Assembly: GCF_017874035.1 (NCBI RefSeq)
Contig: NZ_JAGGKV010000011.1
Coordinates: 62,001-126,000, forward strand
Length of the DNA: 64,000 nucleotides
Direction: 5' to 3'
From: Paenibacillus aceris
GTDB taxonomy: Bacteria; Bacillota; Bacilli; Paenibacillales; NBRC-103111
Shown here: piece by piece, positions 40,545 to 49,093 of the stretch
Layout of the letters: each line of letters starts with the position of its first letter
How positions within the stretch are numbered: position 1 is the first letter of the stretch
The notes under the pieces: model-generated
Databases searched by the model: none
Told to the model about the DNA's origin: nothing
The model's input: only the letters and a program-made list of their open reading frames with translations
Position numbers and translations under genes: made by a program

Positions 40545-43034
40545 CTACCAGAGTAACTTACCCTTCTTGCTTCCGGTGTTTTCCTCTTCTTCATTTTCGC
40601 CGCCGAAGATATGGTTCTTCGAAGCAGCCATAGGGATATCCGGTCCCTTGATGGCCCTCCAGAGCTCCTCGCTGAGCTTCTGTTGGTCGACCATATCAGG
40701 TTCGATGGGATTCATATCATTTTCCATTGCCAAGGAAGTGGTAACCACTGGTGTCAACGCGGTGTAGGTGTTGAAGTTCGGCTTGTCCCCAAAAGAGTAG
40801 ATCATCGGCATAGCAGCGGCGTCAAACTGGGTGAGCGGGCCTAGACCTACGAGCAGCTCCATGGTACGGAGCATCGACAGTTGGCTGTATAAGTGTGAGT
40901 CGACGATGCCCCGCTGCGTGTAGGGACTGATCACCTGGGCAATCGTCCGATGTGCATCGACGTGGTCAAAACCGGCCTGCGCGTCATCTTCTAGTACGAA
41001 GATCGCTGTGTCGTTCCAATACTTTGAGTGCGACACCGTGTCGACGACTTTTCCGAGTGCCAGATCATTATCGGCGACCAGTTGTTTGGCCGTTGCTGCG
41101 CCATTAGTGTGATCGCGAAGCAGGCGGATAAACTGAAAGGTTGGCAGTGAATCATTGGCGATGTTCTGCTGAAACTCCCTATTCCACTCGTCGAATCGCT
41201 TAACGTCGGGGACGTTCAGGTCGGTCATCGGGTAGTCATGATCCGTATTAGCGTTGAGCACCGGTTCGAAGGCGCCGACCTTGCCAGACGGTAGACCCAC
41301 CGAGGGCCCCCCCACTAAGTGCATTCCGTAATTGCGGAAGGTCAGTCCGGCTGCGGCGACCGCGTTCCATAGGTACGCGCGGTTAGGGTCCGCATTTCCC
41401 CACGATACTTGCGAGTTGATTTGTCCTTCGGAGTCGTAGACCGCGCCACTACCGCCATAAGCCTGTGACGTGCCGAGCTGGTTGAACAGGTTCGAGTTAG
41501 CCCCGGTGCTCCAAGCCCAGCCGTTCTGACTCACCTCGCCCACTGAATAGAAGTTATCCAGGGTAACGAACTGCTGGGCGAGCTTGTGCTGGTTCGGGGT
41601 GATGTCCTGCCCGAAAAGCGTCATTGACGGGTCTCCATTGCCACGTGGCGTGCCATCGGCGTTCTTGAGGTCACCAAACACTTCGTCATAGGTACGGTTC
41701 TCCTTGACGATATAGATGATGTGTTTGATTGGCGAGCTTTCACCGGGGCTACGCGGTATGATCGTGCTGGGCCCCCTGAAGTGCTTATCGAACCCAGTCA
41801 CCTTTCCGTGTTCATCGAATCCATTGTTCTCTCGCACCATCCGGGTGTACGTCGTCAACTGGGACTCGCTCGGCATCGGGATGATCGACAGGTAGCCCTG
41901 CAGCAGCCGCAACATGTAAGTATGGTTTATATTGTTTGGCCCGGTGCCCAATCCCCTGGCGCTGGCTACAAGCAGCTTGCCGTCGGGCGTGACCTGCACG
42001 CCAGTCGGATACCAGCCGGTCGGGATGAGTCCCTTGATCCGGCCGAACTCGCCTTGGTCAGAGACGTTTACCACCGCAACGTCGTTGTTGCCGGAGTTGG
42101 TGACGTACAGCGTGCCGCTGTCAGGAGACAGGGTCATGTTGGTCGGCGAGCTGCCCGAGGGCGCACCCGGGTAGGGGGCCATCGAGATCGTGTTTACGAC
42201 TACTTTGCTCACCGTGTCGATTACGGACACCGAGTCGCTGTCGCCGTTGGCGACGTACAACAGGTTCCGCTTCGCGTCCAGCAGTACGCTATTCGGGTGG
42301 GTGCCTACGGTAAGCTTGCTGCTTTTCGGGGTAAGCGTGAGCCCGTCAACAAAGAAGACCGACAGCGTATTCTCGCCTTGATTGCTAACGTAGGCCGTGT
42401 GCCCGTCTGCCGATAATGCCACGCCATACGGGTATTCACCCGTTGGTGCCGTCGCAGTGCTGCCCGAGGCGATGTCTACCGCGACGAGCGTCTTCTTATA
42501 CGAGCCGGACACATACAGGGTCTTGTCGTCCGGTGCGACCGCCACACCCTGCGGGTACGTACCGCTTGGCAGCGTCAGTGTTTTCTGGAGGGTCAGCTTA
42601 CTGGTGACGCTATTCCAACCGAAGACGAGCACCGAGTTCATGTTCGCCGTCGCCAGGTACACGCGACTGCCGTCGTGGCTGAATGCTAGACCGGGTGCCA
42701 CTCCCTTACCCGTACCGCTAAGCTCAACCTCCTGGATGAGACCGCCGTCCTTGGCGTCCAACACTTGCACAGCCTGTTTGTCATTTCCATTTTTTATAAT
42801 ATCCGGAACCAAAACCGCTTTACCGTCAGGTGAGAGCACGGCATTAGCCGGGAAGAAGCCCGCAGGCTTTTGTACGCCGACAGGCGTCACCCGCCAGCCG
42901 TTGGGTGTATAGGCAGTGCCATCTGTCTGGGGTCCTACCACCTTATTATAGGTGGCATAAGCGGTTCCTGTTCCCATTACGAATATGGCTAATGCAGCAA
43001 TGGCCAATTTATTACGCAATCTCTTATTCTTCAT
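40545..43034 (-). CDS. YncE-type beta-propeller fused to an alkaline-phosphatase-superfamily phosphoesterase
   Basis: 829 aa from the ATG at 43034, preceded by GGAGGAG. The export signal is MKNKRLRNKLAIAALAIFVM followed by GTGTAYA. Residues about 40-400 form a YVTN/YncE seven-bladed propeller (repeated TLYVSGSY, TLYVTNSG and LLYVANG blades). Residues about 425-770 are a PF04185-type phosphoesterase starting IKHIIYIVKENRTYDEVFG, with later metal-ligand-type motifs LEDDAQAGFDHVDAHR and VISPYTQRG. NCBI calls such fusions bifunctional YncE/alkaline phosphatase family proteins. The middle of the gene is clearly GC-richer than the flanks and neighbours, and both ends are AT-richer, so horizontal origin is likely. 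The substrate is unknown; secretion suggests phosphoester hydrolysis outside the cell. Confidence 0.87.
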   Translation of the reverse strand: MKNKRLRNKLAIAALAIFVMGTGTAYATYNKVVGPQTDGTAYTPNGWRVTPVGVQKPAGFFPANAVLSPDGKAVLVPDIIKNGNDKQAVQVLDAKDGGLIQEVELSGTGKGVAPGLAFSHDGSRVYLATANMNSVLVFGWNSVTSKLTLQKTLTLPSGTYPQGVAVAPDDKTLYVSGSYKKTLVAVDIASGSTATAPTGEYPYGVALSADGHTAYVSNQGENTLSVFFVDGLTLTPKSSKLTVGTHPNSVLLDAKRNLLYVANGDSDSVSVIDTVSKVVVNTISMAPYPGAPSGSSPTNMTLSPDSGTLYVTNSGNNDVAVVNVSDQGEFGRIKGLIPTGWYPTGVQVTPDGKLLVASARGLGTGPNNINHTYMLRLLQGYLSIIPMPSESQLTTYTRMVRENNGFDEHGKVTGFDKHFRGPSTIIPRSPGESSPIKHIIYIVKENRTYDEVFGDLKNADGTPRGNGDPSMTLFGQDITPNQHKLAQQFVTLDNFYSVGEVSQNGWAWSTGANSNLFNQLGTSQAYGGSGAVYDSEGQINSQVSWGNADPNRAYLWNAVAAAGLTFRNYGMHLVGGPSVGLPSGKVGAFEPVLNANTDHDYPMTDLNVPDVKRFDEWNREFQQNIANDSLPTFQFIRLLRDHTNGAATAKQLVADNDLALGKVVDTVSHSKYWNDTAIFVLEDDAQAGFDHVDAHRTIAQVISPYTQRGIVDSHLYSQLSMLRTMELLVGLGPLTQFDAAAMPMIYSFGDKPNFNTYTALTPVVTTSLAMENDMNPIEPDMVDQQKLSEELWRAIKGPDIPMAASKNHIFGGENEEEENTGSKKGKLLW

Positions 43035-43109
43035 CCTATTTCTCCTCCAAATAAAACTGTTTGGTTTCATCAAAGTGCTTTTACTTTGCGGTATGGAGAT
43101 AGATTCGCT

Positions 43110-43138
43110 AATATTACCATTTAGGATCGTTTGCAATT
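43110..43138 (-). promoter_or_regulatory. Candidate promoter of the YncE/phosphoesterase gene
   Basis: TTGCAA (43133-43138) and TATTAG (43110-43115), 17 nt apart on the minus strand, about 70 nt upstream of the chosen start codon. It does not carry the dyad operator seen elsewhere. Confidence 0.45.
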
Positions 43139-43188
43139 TCCAACTCGCGACAAATCCGATAGTATAGACGTCTGGTTGCCCCAGATCA

Positions 43189-44841
43189 TCACACGCTGAC
43201 TGACTTGCTCCCTGTCAATTTAAAGAAAATCAATAAAGATATAATCGTAGTGATCGTAAGGATGCTGGATATCGCTGCAGCCGTTCCGTAACTTGCTTTG
43301 ATGACCTCCGCATATATGGCAACGGACAACGTTTTGGTGCTGCCGGTATAAAGGATAATTGACGCGCTTAATTCATTAATGACGCTTATCCAACTCATGA
43401 TCGCCCCGGCAAGCACACCCGGCAGCATCATGACCGCCGTAATCCTAAAGAAGGTTTTCACGGGGGAAGATCCCAAACTGATGGATGCCTCTTCAATACT
43501 GGGACTGATCTGGTACAGAATGGCTGCGCTGGATCGAAGCGTATAAGGAAGCTTTCTTACAATATAAGCTATGACCAGAATGATGACCGTTCCGCTCAGC
43601 AGCATCGGCTTCTTGTTAAAAGCTAGAAGAAGGGTTAAACCAATCACAGAACCCGGTAAAATATACGGTAACATCGTAACCGTATCAATCACCGAGGTTA
43701 ACAGATTCTTTTTCCTGATTGATAGATAAGCTATGAACATTCCCAATAACACAATAATGGATATTGCTATTAATCCAAAAATGTAAGTATTGGTTACAGA
43801 TTGCCATAGTGTTCGAAAGACCGATCTGTAGCTGTCCAGGGATAAAGACGCTAGAAACCGGGTGCCTTTCGTCTCCAAGAAGGATGTCACCACGACGGTC
43901 AACTGAGGGAGAATAGCCAGGAACACGACGATATAAATGGCAACATGGGCCAATATCCCTTTGATTCCTTCAAATGCAACTGGCTGTATCGGTCTCAAGG
44001 AACTCATTGCAAAAGATTTTTTATTGATTATATAATTTTGTCCAATGAACAATAAGACTGTTATAAGCACCATAATGATAGCCATTGCCGCTGAAAAATT
44101 TGCCTCTCCACCCACTTCGCTGATAAATTCGGAATAGATCATAACCGGCATTACATTAAAGCCTTCCCCTATAAGCATCGGGGTGCCGAAATCCTCGAGA
44201 GCATTCATAAAGACCAACAGGGAACCGGCCAACAATGTTGGAGCAATCAACGGCAGGATGATAGTAAAAACTTTCTTAACCGTGTTGCATCCCAAGCTCT
44301 CGGCAGCCTCGCTGAGTGATTCATCAACCTTCTTTAAAGCTCCAGACACATAGAGATATATGTAAGGGTATAATTTCAAAGTCAGTACAAGCAGCATCCC
44401 TCCAAAGCCATATATGCTAGGAAGCTGGATCCCCAAAGCTTGAAAGAATTTCGTGATCACACCACTACGACCGCATAAAATCACCCAAGAGTACGCTCCG
44501 ATAAATGGCGGTGACAACATCGAGATGATAATCAGGATATCAATTATTTTTTTGCCTTTAACCTTGTATGCCGTCATGAGATAGGCCAAAGGGGCGCCGA
44601 TCAATACCGCAAGAAAGGTTACGCAGCTGCTAATCATAAAACTGTTAATAAGCCCGCGATAATAATATTTTTTCTGGAAAAACTTAATAAAATTCTGAAA
44701 TGTAAATGCTCCTGTTTTCGAATTTTCAAAACCGCTCATAAGTAAAGAGAACATAGGGTAGATCAGGAATACGGCTAATACGATGGCTATACCCAAGCTT
44801 ATGGCTGTCCAGAAATTAAACCTAAACTTGAATTTAGTCAT
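43189..44841 (-). CDS. Fused two-domain ABC permease (FbpB/AfuB type)
   Basis: 550 aa with about twelve membrane helices in two homologous halves. Each half has an EAA loop: LSEAAESLGCNTVKKVFTIILPL near residue 175 and IEEASISLGSSPVKTFFRITAVM near 455. Such fused permeases belong to the ferric-iron/2-aminoethylphosphonate/hexose-phosphate group (FbpB, AfuB). It starts inside the end of the ATPase gene (8-nt overlap), so translation is coupled. It forms the whole channel for the ATPase and the lipoprotein encoded upstream. The phosphatase context argues for a phosphorylated solute rather than iron, by inference. Confidence 0.9.
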   Translation of the reverse strand: MTKFKFRFNFWTAISLGIAIVLAVFLIYPMFSLLMSGFENSKTGAFTFQNFIKFFQKKYYYRGLINSFMISSCVTFLAVLIGAPLAYLMTAYKVKGKKIIDILIIISMLSPPFIGAYSWVILCGRSGVITKFFQALGIQLPSIYGFGGMLLVLTLKLYPYIYLYVSGALKKVDESLSEAAESLGCNTVKKVFTIILPLIAPTLLAGSLLVFMNALEDFGTPMLIGEGFNVMPVMIYSEFISEVGGEANFSAAMAIIMVLITVLLFIGQNYIINKKSFAMSSLRPIQPVAFEGIKGILAHVAIYIVVFLAILPQLTVVVTSFLETKGTRFLASLSLDSYRSVFRTLWQSVTNTYIFGLIAISIIVLLGMFIAYLSIRKKNLLTSVIDTVTMLPYILPGSVIGLTLLLAFNKKPMLLSGTVIILVIAYIVRKLPYTLRSSAAILYQISPSIEEASISLGSSPVKTFFRITAVMMLPGVLAGAIMSWISVINELSASIILYTGSTKTLSVAIYAEVIKASYGTAAAISSILTITTIISLLIFFKLTGSKSVSV

Positions 44842-45958
44842 ATTTTCTCACTTCCTTGATTAAGCTCCGTTCTCCGTCTGCGGTAAACACGTTAATTTGT
44901 TCACTCTTTGGAGCCAGATAGAGCCTATCCTTTACCTCATAAAAATTGCCCATTTGGCTCAAGTCTTGGACGAATTCGCAGGATAATCCCGCATCTACAT
45001 TCATATTGTCCCGAAAGGTTACCTGATAATTGATATATTGGCCCAGGAAAGTGCTTTTGCTAATTATTGCTTCCAAGCCGCTTTGCGCAACAGAGAATTG
45101 TTCGGGTCTGATCGCAATCATGATGTTCATTCCATCTGTCACATCATCAACCAAATTATGCATAGGTATCGAATAGCCGTCCTTGAACGTGATGCGTTTT
45201 TCGTTTCCATTCAACTTAATCGTTCCCTTAAAGAAGTTGGAATGACCAATGAAGCTCGCTACGAATATATTGGCTGGACGGGTGTAGATATCTCTTGGCT
45301 TTCCAACCTGCTGAATGACGCCTTCCTTCATGACTGCAATTCGATCGGATATGGCCAATGCCTCTTCTTGATCGTGGGTTACATAGACAGTGGTTATCCC
45401 CACATCCTTTTGTATATCCCTAATCGCAGTACGCATGTCAATCCTCAGTTTGGCGTCCAGATTCGAAAGCGGTTCGTCCATTAGAAGAACACTAGGGCGA
45501 ATGACAATAGCCCTTGCCAGCGCCACACGCTGCTGCTGCCCCCCGGAAAGCTTCTCCGGAAGCCTTTCTTTGTATGGATCGATTTTTACAACCTTCATTA
45601 TTGTTTCCGTTCTTTTCTGCAACTCTGCTTTGGGCAGTTTTCTTAGTTTTAAGCCGTATTCTACGTTTTGCTGTACCGTCAGGTGCGGGAAGATCGCGTA
45701 ATTCTGAAATACCATGCCGATGTTTCTCTTATGGGCAGGAATATTGTTGATTACTTGTTCGTCAAAAAGGATCTCGCCTGCCTCAATCGAGTTAAAGCCC
45801 GCAATCATTCTCAGCAATGTCGTTTTACCGCAACCGGACGGTCCGAGAAGTGTGAAGAATTCACCGTTCTTTATATCAACCGAAAGTCCCGGAATGATGG
45901 TGATTTTGCCTTTATCGTATTTCTTAACAACGTTATTAACATGTATGGCTACACTCAC
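44834..45958 (-). CDS. ABC transporter ATPase (FbpC/PotA type), GTG start
   Basis: About 374 aa. Walker A is GPSGCGKTT near residue 40, the Q-loop is in VFQNYAIFPHLTV, the signature is LSGGQQQRVALARA, Walker B is VLLMDEPLSNLD, and the switch His is in VYVTHDQEEALA. The C-terminal ~130 residues form a TOBE-type regulatory region (IAIRPEQFSV). I start it at GTG 45958, where AAGGAGG stands 7 nt upstream; the upstream extension in the frame crosses the intercistronic hairpin and is unlikely to be coding. It energises the fused permease. Confidence 0.92.
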   Translation of the reverse strand: MSVAIHVNNVVKKYDKGKITIIPGLSVDIKNGEFFTLLGPSGCGKTTLLRMIAGFNSIEAGEILFDEQVINNIPAHKRNIGMVFQNYAIFPHLTVQQNVEYGLKLRKLPKAELQKRTETIMKVVKIDPYKERLPEKLSGGQQQRVALARAIVIRPSVLLMDEPLSNLDAKLRIDMRTAIRDIQKDVGITTVYVTHDQEEALAISDRIAVMKEGVIQQVGKPRDIYTRPANIFVASFIGHSNFFKGTIKLNGNEKRITFKDGYSIPMHNLVDDVTDGMNIMIAIRPEQFSVAQSGLEAIISKSTFLGQYINYQVTFRDNMNVDAGLSCEFVQDLSQMGNFYEVKDRLYLAPKSEQINVFTADGERSLIKEVRKYD

Positions 45959-45982
45959 TAAACTTCCTCCTTTGCTATACAA

Positions 45983-46006
45983 GCCTGTAACACAAGTGTC
46001 ACAGGC
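45983..46006 (-). other. Intercistronic hairpin between lipoprotein and ATPase genes
   Basis: GCCTGTGACAC-TT-GTGTTACAGGC on the minus strand, an 11-bp stem with one mismatch and one G-T pair and no T-run. It probably stabilises or partly terminates the message, so that binding protein exceeds ATPase and permease. Confidence 0.5.
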
Positions 46007-46053
46007 CTGCATAACAATTCTAGTTCCTATCGTGGTGGATTTCTGGCTTACTC

Positions 46054-47124
46054 TTAATTGCTTGTATAAACATCTTTAAACTTATCCAGCCATGCCTGAT
46101 TGTTAGCTAGTGCGGACTTCAGATCTTCTGGAACGATCTTGAATTCTGTAACCTGCTTTAATCCTGCTGGCGCAGGAACATCAGTCCTTGAAGCGCGCAT
46201 ATTGAGTTTCGCTGCTGTAAGGGACTGCAGCTCCTTGGATGTCAGGAAATCAACAAACTTTTTGGCATTTTCCATATTTTTGGCGCCTTTAATGATCTGT
46301 ACAGTACCAGGAGATACGATAGCGCCCTCTTTCATATAGACAACTTCAACCGGAGAACCTTGTCTGACCGCAGCGGATGCCAACTCTTCATGAGTAAATC
46401 CAACAACATATTCGCCATCAGCAACCCCCTTAGGTACTGCCGACGAACTTGCAAGAAGCTTTCCGTCAAGATTCTTGGTTAGGCTTTTGATGTAATCCCA
46501 GCCCTTATTCTCATCTCCCGCTCCGATGGTCTGTAAGATGTTTTCGATATGAGTCAAGCCGGTTGATGATTTGGCAGGATCAGGAAACGCTATCTTGCCT
46601 TTCAGCTTCGGGTTGAGAAGGTCCGCATAGCCTTCAATCTTGATATCGCCAACAAGCTTCTTGTTCACCAGAAGCACCATCGGAATAATGTTGTTTCGGG
46701 TAATCATTCCTTCCGTGTTTTTGGCCGAGTCAATTAAATTGCTTTCATTCGCTGATTTATATGATTCAAACAACTGCTGTTTGGGAGCTATAACTGAAAC
46801 CGTGCCTCCCCATTCAATATCACCGAGGGGGTTTGCCTGTTCGGCTTCGATCCTCTTAAGAATCTCTCCTGTACCCGCTGTAACGACTTCAACCTTAACC
46901 CCCGTTTTGGCTTCAAATTCAGGAATCACAATATTCATGACATCTGTAGCTGCTGCTGTATAAACGACAAGTGACTTTGATGTCTCGCTCTTTGCATCTT
47001 CCTTAGTTGGGCTTGCACTTGCACCCTTTAAGTCAGAGCCCGTCTTACTTGACGTTGCGCTTGTGCAACCAACGCTCAGCAGAATCATGCATGATGTTAA
47101 TAACAATACGAAAGTCTTCTTCAT
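46054..47124 (-). CDS. Solute-binding lipoprotein of the FbpA/AfuA family
   Basis: 356 aa. Lipoprotein signal MKKTFVLLLTSCMILLSV with lipobox SVGC near residue 20, then a Ser/Lys-rich linker. The mature domain begins SLVVYTAAATDVMNIVIPEFE, followed by VEVVTAGTGEILKRIEAE and DIEWGGTVSVI. These are the cleft motifs of the ferric-binding/AfuA superfamily. The adjacent Tyr-Tyr pair that FbpA uses to hold iron is missing from the corresponding C-lobe region (GEYVVGFTHEE). With a PHP phosphoesterase under the same promoter type, a sugar phosphate or other organophosphate is the better guess (AfuA binds hexose phosphates). First gene of its operon. Confidence 0.85.
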   Translation of the reverse strand: MKKTFVLLLTSCMILLSVGCTSATSSKTGSDLKGASASPTKEDAKSETSKSLVVYTAAATDVMNIVIPEFEAKTGVKVEVVTAGTGEILKRIEAEQANPLGDIEWGGTVSVIAPKQQLFESYKSANESNLIDSAKNTEGMITRNNIIPMVLLVNKKLVGDIKIEGYADLLNPKLKGKIAFPDPAKSSTGLTHIENILQTIGAGDENKGWDYIKSLTKNLDGKLLASSSAVPKGVADGEYVVGFTHEELASAAVRQGSPVEVVYMKEGAIVSPGTVQIIKGAKNMENAKKFVDFLTSKELQSLTAAKLNMRASRTDVPAPAGLKQVTEFKIVPEDLKSALANNQAWLDKFKDVYTSN

Positions 47125-47162
47125 TCCTTTTCCTCCAAGTAATCATTATGTATTACGTATCT

Positions 47163-47229
47163 ATCTTATTGAATTAAAGTTAGGTCAACAATCCGAAAAT
47201 ATCGTACAACTATCCGTAAAAATGAACTT
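47163..47229 (-). promoter_or_regulatory. Promoter with direct-repeat activator sites for the AfuA-like operon
   Basis: -35 TTGTTG (47186-47191), 17 nt, -10 TAAGAT (47163-47168). Upstream lie two direct repeats 21 bp apart: CGGATTGTTG, which runs into the -35, and CGGATAGTTG inside a 24-bp element (47206-47229). That element is repeated exactly at 48247-48270. Confidence 0.65.
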
Positions 47230-47264
47230 CTGGCCATTTTGCAGAAGATGCACTCGAGCAATAT

Positions 47265-47312
47265 CAAAACAGACAGCATATGCAAGAGTTACTCCCCGCA
47301 TATGCTGTCTGT
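47265..47312 (-). terminator. Strong terminator of the PHP gene
   Basis: ACAGACAGCATATGC (47269-47283) pairs perfectly with GCATATGCTGTCTGT (47298-47312). On the minus strand TTTTGAT follows. It separates the PHP transcript from the AfuA-like operon. Confidence 0.85.
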
Positions 47313-47321
47313 ACCTTCAAA

Positions 47322-48122
47322 TCAAACTACATGAACATTACCAACAAAATATAGAGGGGCCTTAAGTCGAGCCTTCCCATGCCAGTCCGTTCCGCCAGAT
47401 ACTTTCAAATCTAACTTCTCACAGCAAAGTTCATACCAATTGGATTCTTTAGGAGAATGTTCAGGATAATAGGCTTCGATGCCGTCTAACCCCAAATCTT
47501 TCATCTGCTTAAATATATTTAACTCTTCATCCAGACTCAGCTTCATTAGTTTAGGATGCGCCAGAAATGCTTTTCCGCCACTTTTTTTAATAACATCGAA
47601 GCTATCTTCAATCGGAGCAGAATATTCCTGTCCTACGAATTTGAAACAATAATCAACAAAGCCCACGTACTGCTCCCAGCCGTTAAACAATCCATCCTTC
47701 AACATTGCAGAGAACACATCTGATAGATAAAACCCTTTTCTTTTTCGATTATGGTTTAACACTTGTTCCCAAGAATAGCCGTACTTTTGAGCTATATATT
47801 TTTCAAAAGTATACTTTGTGTATTCTGTAGCTTTTGCAGTTAAATCATCCAACAATTCTAGTAACGCTGTGTTTTTTATGTCTATACCATAACCAAGAAT
47901 ATGTACGTGCTTTTGACCAATGCGAGATGAAATCTCTACACCGGGTATTGTTTCAATATTCGTTCCTGCAGCAGCCGTCATGAAGGCTTCTACCCCATCA
48001 ACTGTATCGTGGTCAGTTAATGCTACCGCGTCTATTCCATATATTTGGGCAAGGTTGATTAATTGTTCTGGGGTGTCTGTACCGTCTGAATGGCAGGAAT
48101 GCATATGATAGCTATATCTCAT
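47322..48122 (-). CDS. PHP-domain metal-dependent phosphoesterase
   Basis: 266 aa, cytoplasmic. The four PHP motifs can be read: YHMHSCHSDGT (residues 5-15), ALTDHDTVDG (35-44), IPGVEISSR (59-67), and later AFLAHPKLM and the closing GGTDWHGK near residue 245. These His and Asp residues bind the three-metal site of the YciV/nucleoside-bisphosphatase-like group. It is monocistronic, ending in a strong hairpin. The promoter carries the same direct-repeat element as the AfuA-like transporter operon, so the enzyme probably dephosphorylates the imported ester; the substrate is not known. Confidence 0.85.
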   Translation of the reverse strand: MRYSYHMHSCHSDGTDTPEQLINLAQIYGIDAVALTDHDTVDGVEAFMTAAAGTNIETIPGVEISSRIGQKHVHILGYGIDIKNTALLELLDDLTAKATEYTKYTFEKYIAQKYGYSWEQVLNHNRKRKGFYLSDVFSAMLKDGLFNGWEQYVGFVDYCFKFVGQEYSAPIEDSFDVIKKSGGKAFLAHPKLMKLSLDEELNIFKQMKDLGLDGIEAYYPEHSPKESNWYELCCEKLDLKVSGGTDWHGKARLKAPLYFVGNVHVV

Positions 48123-48204
48123 GCTTCACTAAATCCCTTCTTGTACCCTTTGGCCGGCCTCATCATTCCGTTCCTCCTCGTATTAAAATTCATGTTACAT
48201 GTCC

Positions 48205-48270
48205 ATGTTAATGAATTGAAATACAAAGAACAATACGAAAAAAAATACAACTATCCGTAAAAATGAACTT
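48205..48270 (-). promoter_or_regulatory. Promoter with direct-repeat activator sites for the PHP gene
   Basis: -35 TTGTTC (48228-48233), 17 nt, -10 TAACAT (48205-48210). CGTATTGTTC overlaps the -35 and CGGATAGTTG lies 20 bp upstream, within the 24-bp element (48247-48270). The element's last bases overlap the stop codon of the response-regulator gene. Confidence 0.65.
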
Positions 48271-49093
48271 ATTCGAGATAATTCTCTTCCTTACGTGACT
48301 TCTTAACGACTACCCGGTTGCTAAACTTCATAAAATCTGTGGGAGATGTGCTTGTATATTTTTTGAACACACTGCAAAAGTGCTTGTATTCACTGAAGCC
48401 TGTCATATTAGATATTTCATATATCCGGTAGGTACCTGTGGCCAGCAGTTCAACAGCTTTCTGAACCCTGTATTTATTAAGGATATCCAAAAAAGTCTGG
48501 GAAGTAACTTCTTTCAATTTACGGCTCAAGTAACTCGGACTGACTCCCAGTTCATCCGCAATAGCTTCTATGCTCAACTTTTGCTGATAATCACTTTTGA
48601 TTCGTCGAATTGCTTCACTGACATAATTATTCTGTTTTTGTTCGGCTAAAAGATAACCATCCAACTCGATCAAATGGGTATGCCCAATCGTGTTCGTGAT
48701 GATGTCGTCATAAACCTTGCCCTGCCTGTTGTTGCGATTGATTTTCTCGATAATTTCTGCTAGCTTCATTTCATCCACAGGCTTTAATAAATATTCAAAC
48801 ACCTTCAATGAAATAGCCTGCTTGGCATATTCGAATTCGGTATAGCTGGTCAAAATTATGCTTTGGAACGGATATATTCTCGAAGCTTGCTCCACCATTT
48901 CTATCCCATTCATGACAGGCATCCTGATATCTGTAATTACCAAGTCGGGCCGATGCTGTTGAATCAATTGGAGTCCTTTCTCTCCGTCCTCCGCATCTCC
49001 TACAACCGTACATTGCATAGCCATCCAATCAATTGTGTATACAAGCCCTTTTCTGATAATTTCCTCGTCTTCAACGATGACCACCCTCAGCAC
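48269..49093 (-). CDS. YesN-like response regulator (REC-AraC), GTG start
   Basis: About 274 aa. The N-terminal receiver domain has the acidic pair VEDEE, the phospho-Asp in DLVITDIRMPVMNG near residue 54, and the switch Lys in EYLLKPVD. The C-terminal AraC domain has two HTH units: IEAIADELGVSPSYLSRKLK and IYEISNMTGFSEYKHFCSVFKK. GTG at 49093 is chosen because GGGGGGGAG lies 5 nt upstream; it overlaps the kinase gene by 23 nt. It is the likely activator of the direct-repeat promoters at 47163 and 48205, given the two-HTH domain and the 20-21 bp repeat spacing. Confidence 0.9.
   Translation of the reverse strand: MLRVVIVEDEEIIRKGLVYTIDWMAMQCTVVGDAEDGEKGLQLIQQHRPDLVITDIRMPVMNGIEMVEQASRIYPFQSIILTSYTEFEYAKQAISLKVFEYLLKPVDEMKLAEIIEKINRNNRQGKVYDDIITNTIGHTHLIELDGYLLAEQKQNNYVSEAIRRIKSDYQQKLSIEAIADELGVSPSYLSRKLKEVTSQTFLDILNKYRVQKAVELLATGTYRIYEISNMTGFSEYKHFCSVFKKYTSTSPTDFMKFSNRVVVKKSRKEENYLE

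Noticed and set aside
41721..42416. A 231-aa plus-strand frame opposite the YncE/phosphoesterase gene
   Set aside because: It is an antisense shadow of GC-rich coding sequence; the Arg/Gly/Val-rich product has no recognisable motif, and the minus-strand gene has complete domain motifs.
43189..47124. Labelling the transporter as a ferric iron (FbpABC) system
   Set aside because: Iron-ligand Tyr pair not seen, PHP phosphoesterase under the same promoter type, and no Fur-box-like sequence noticed upstream.
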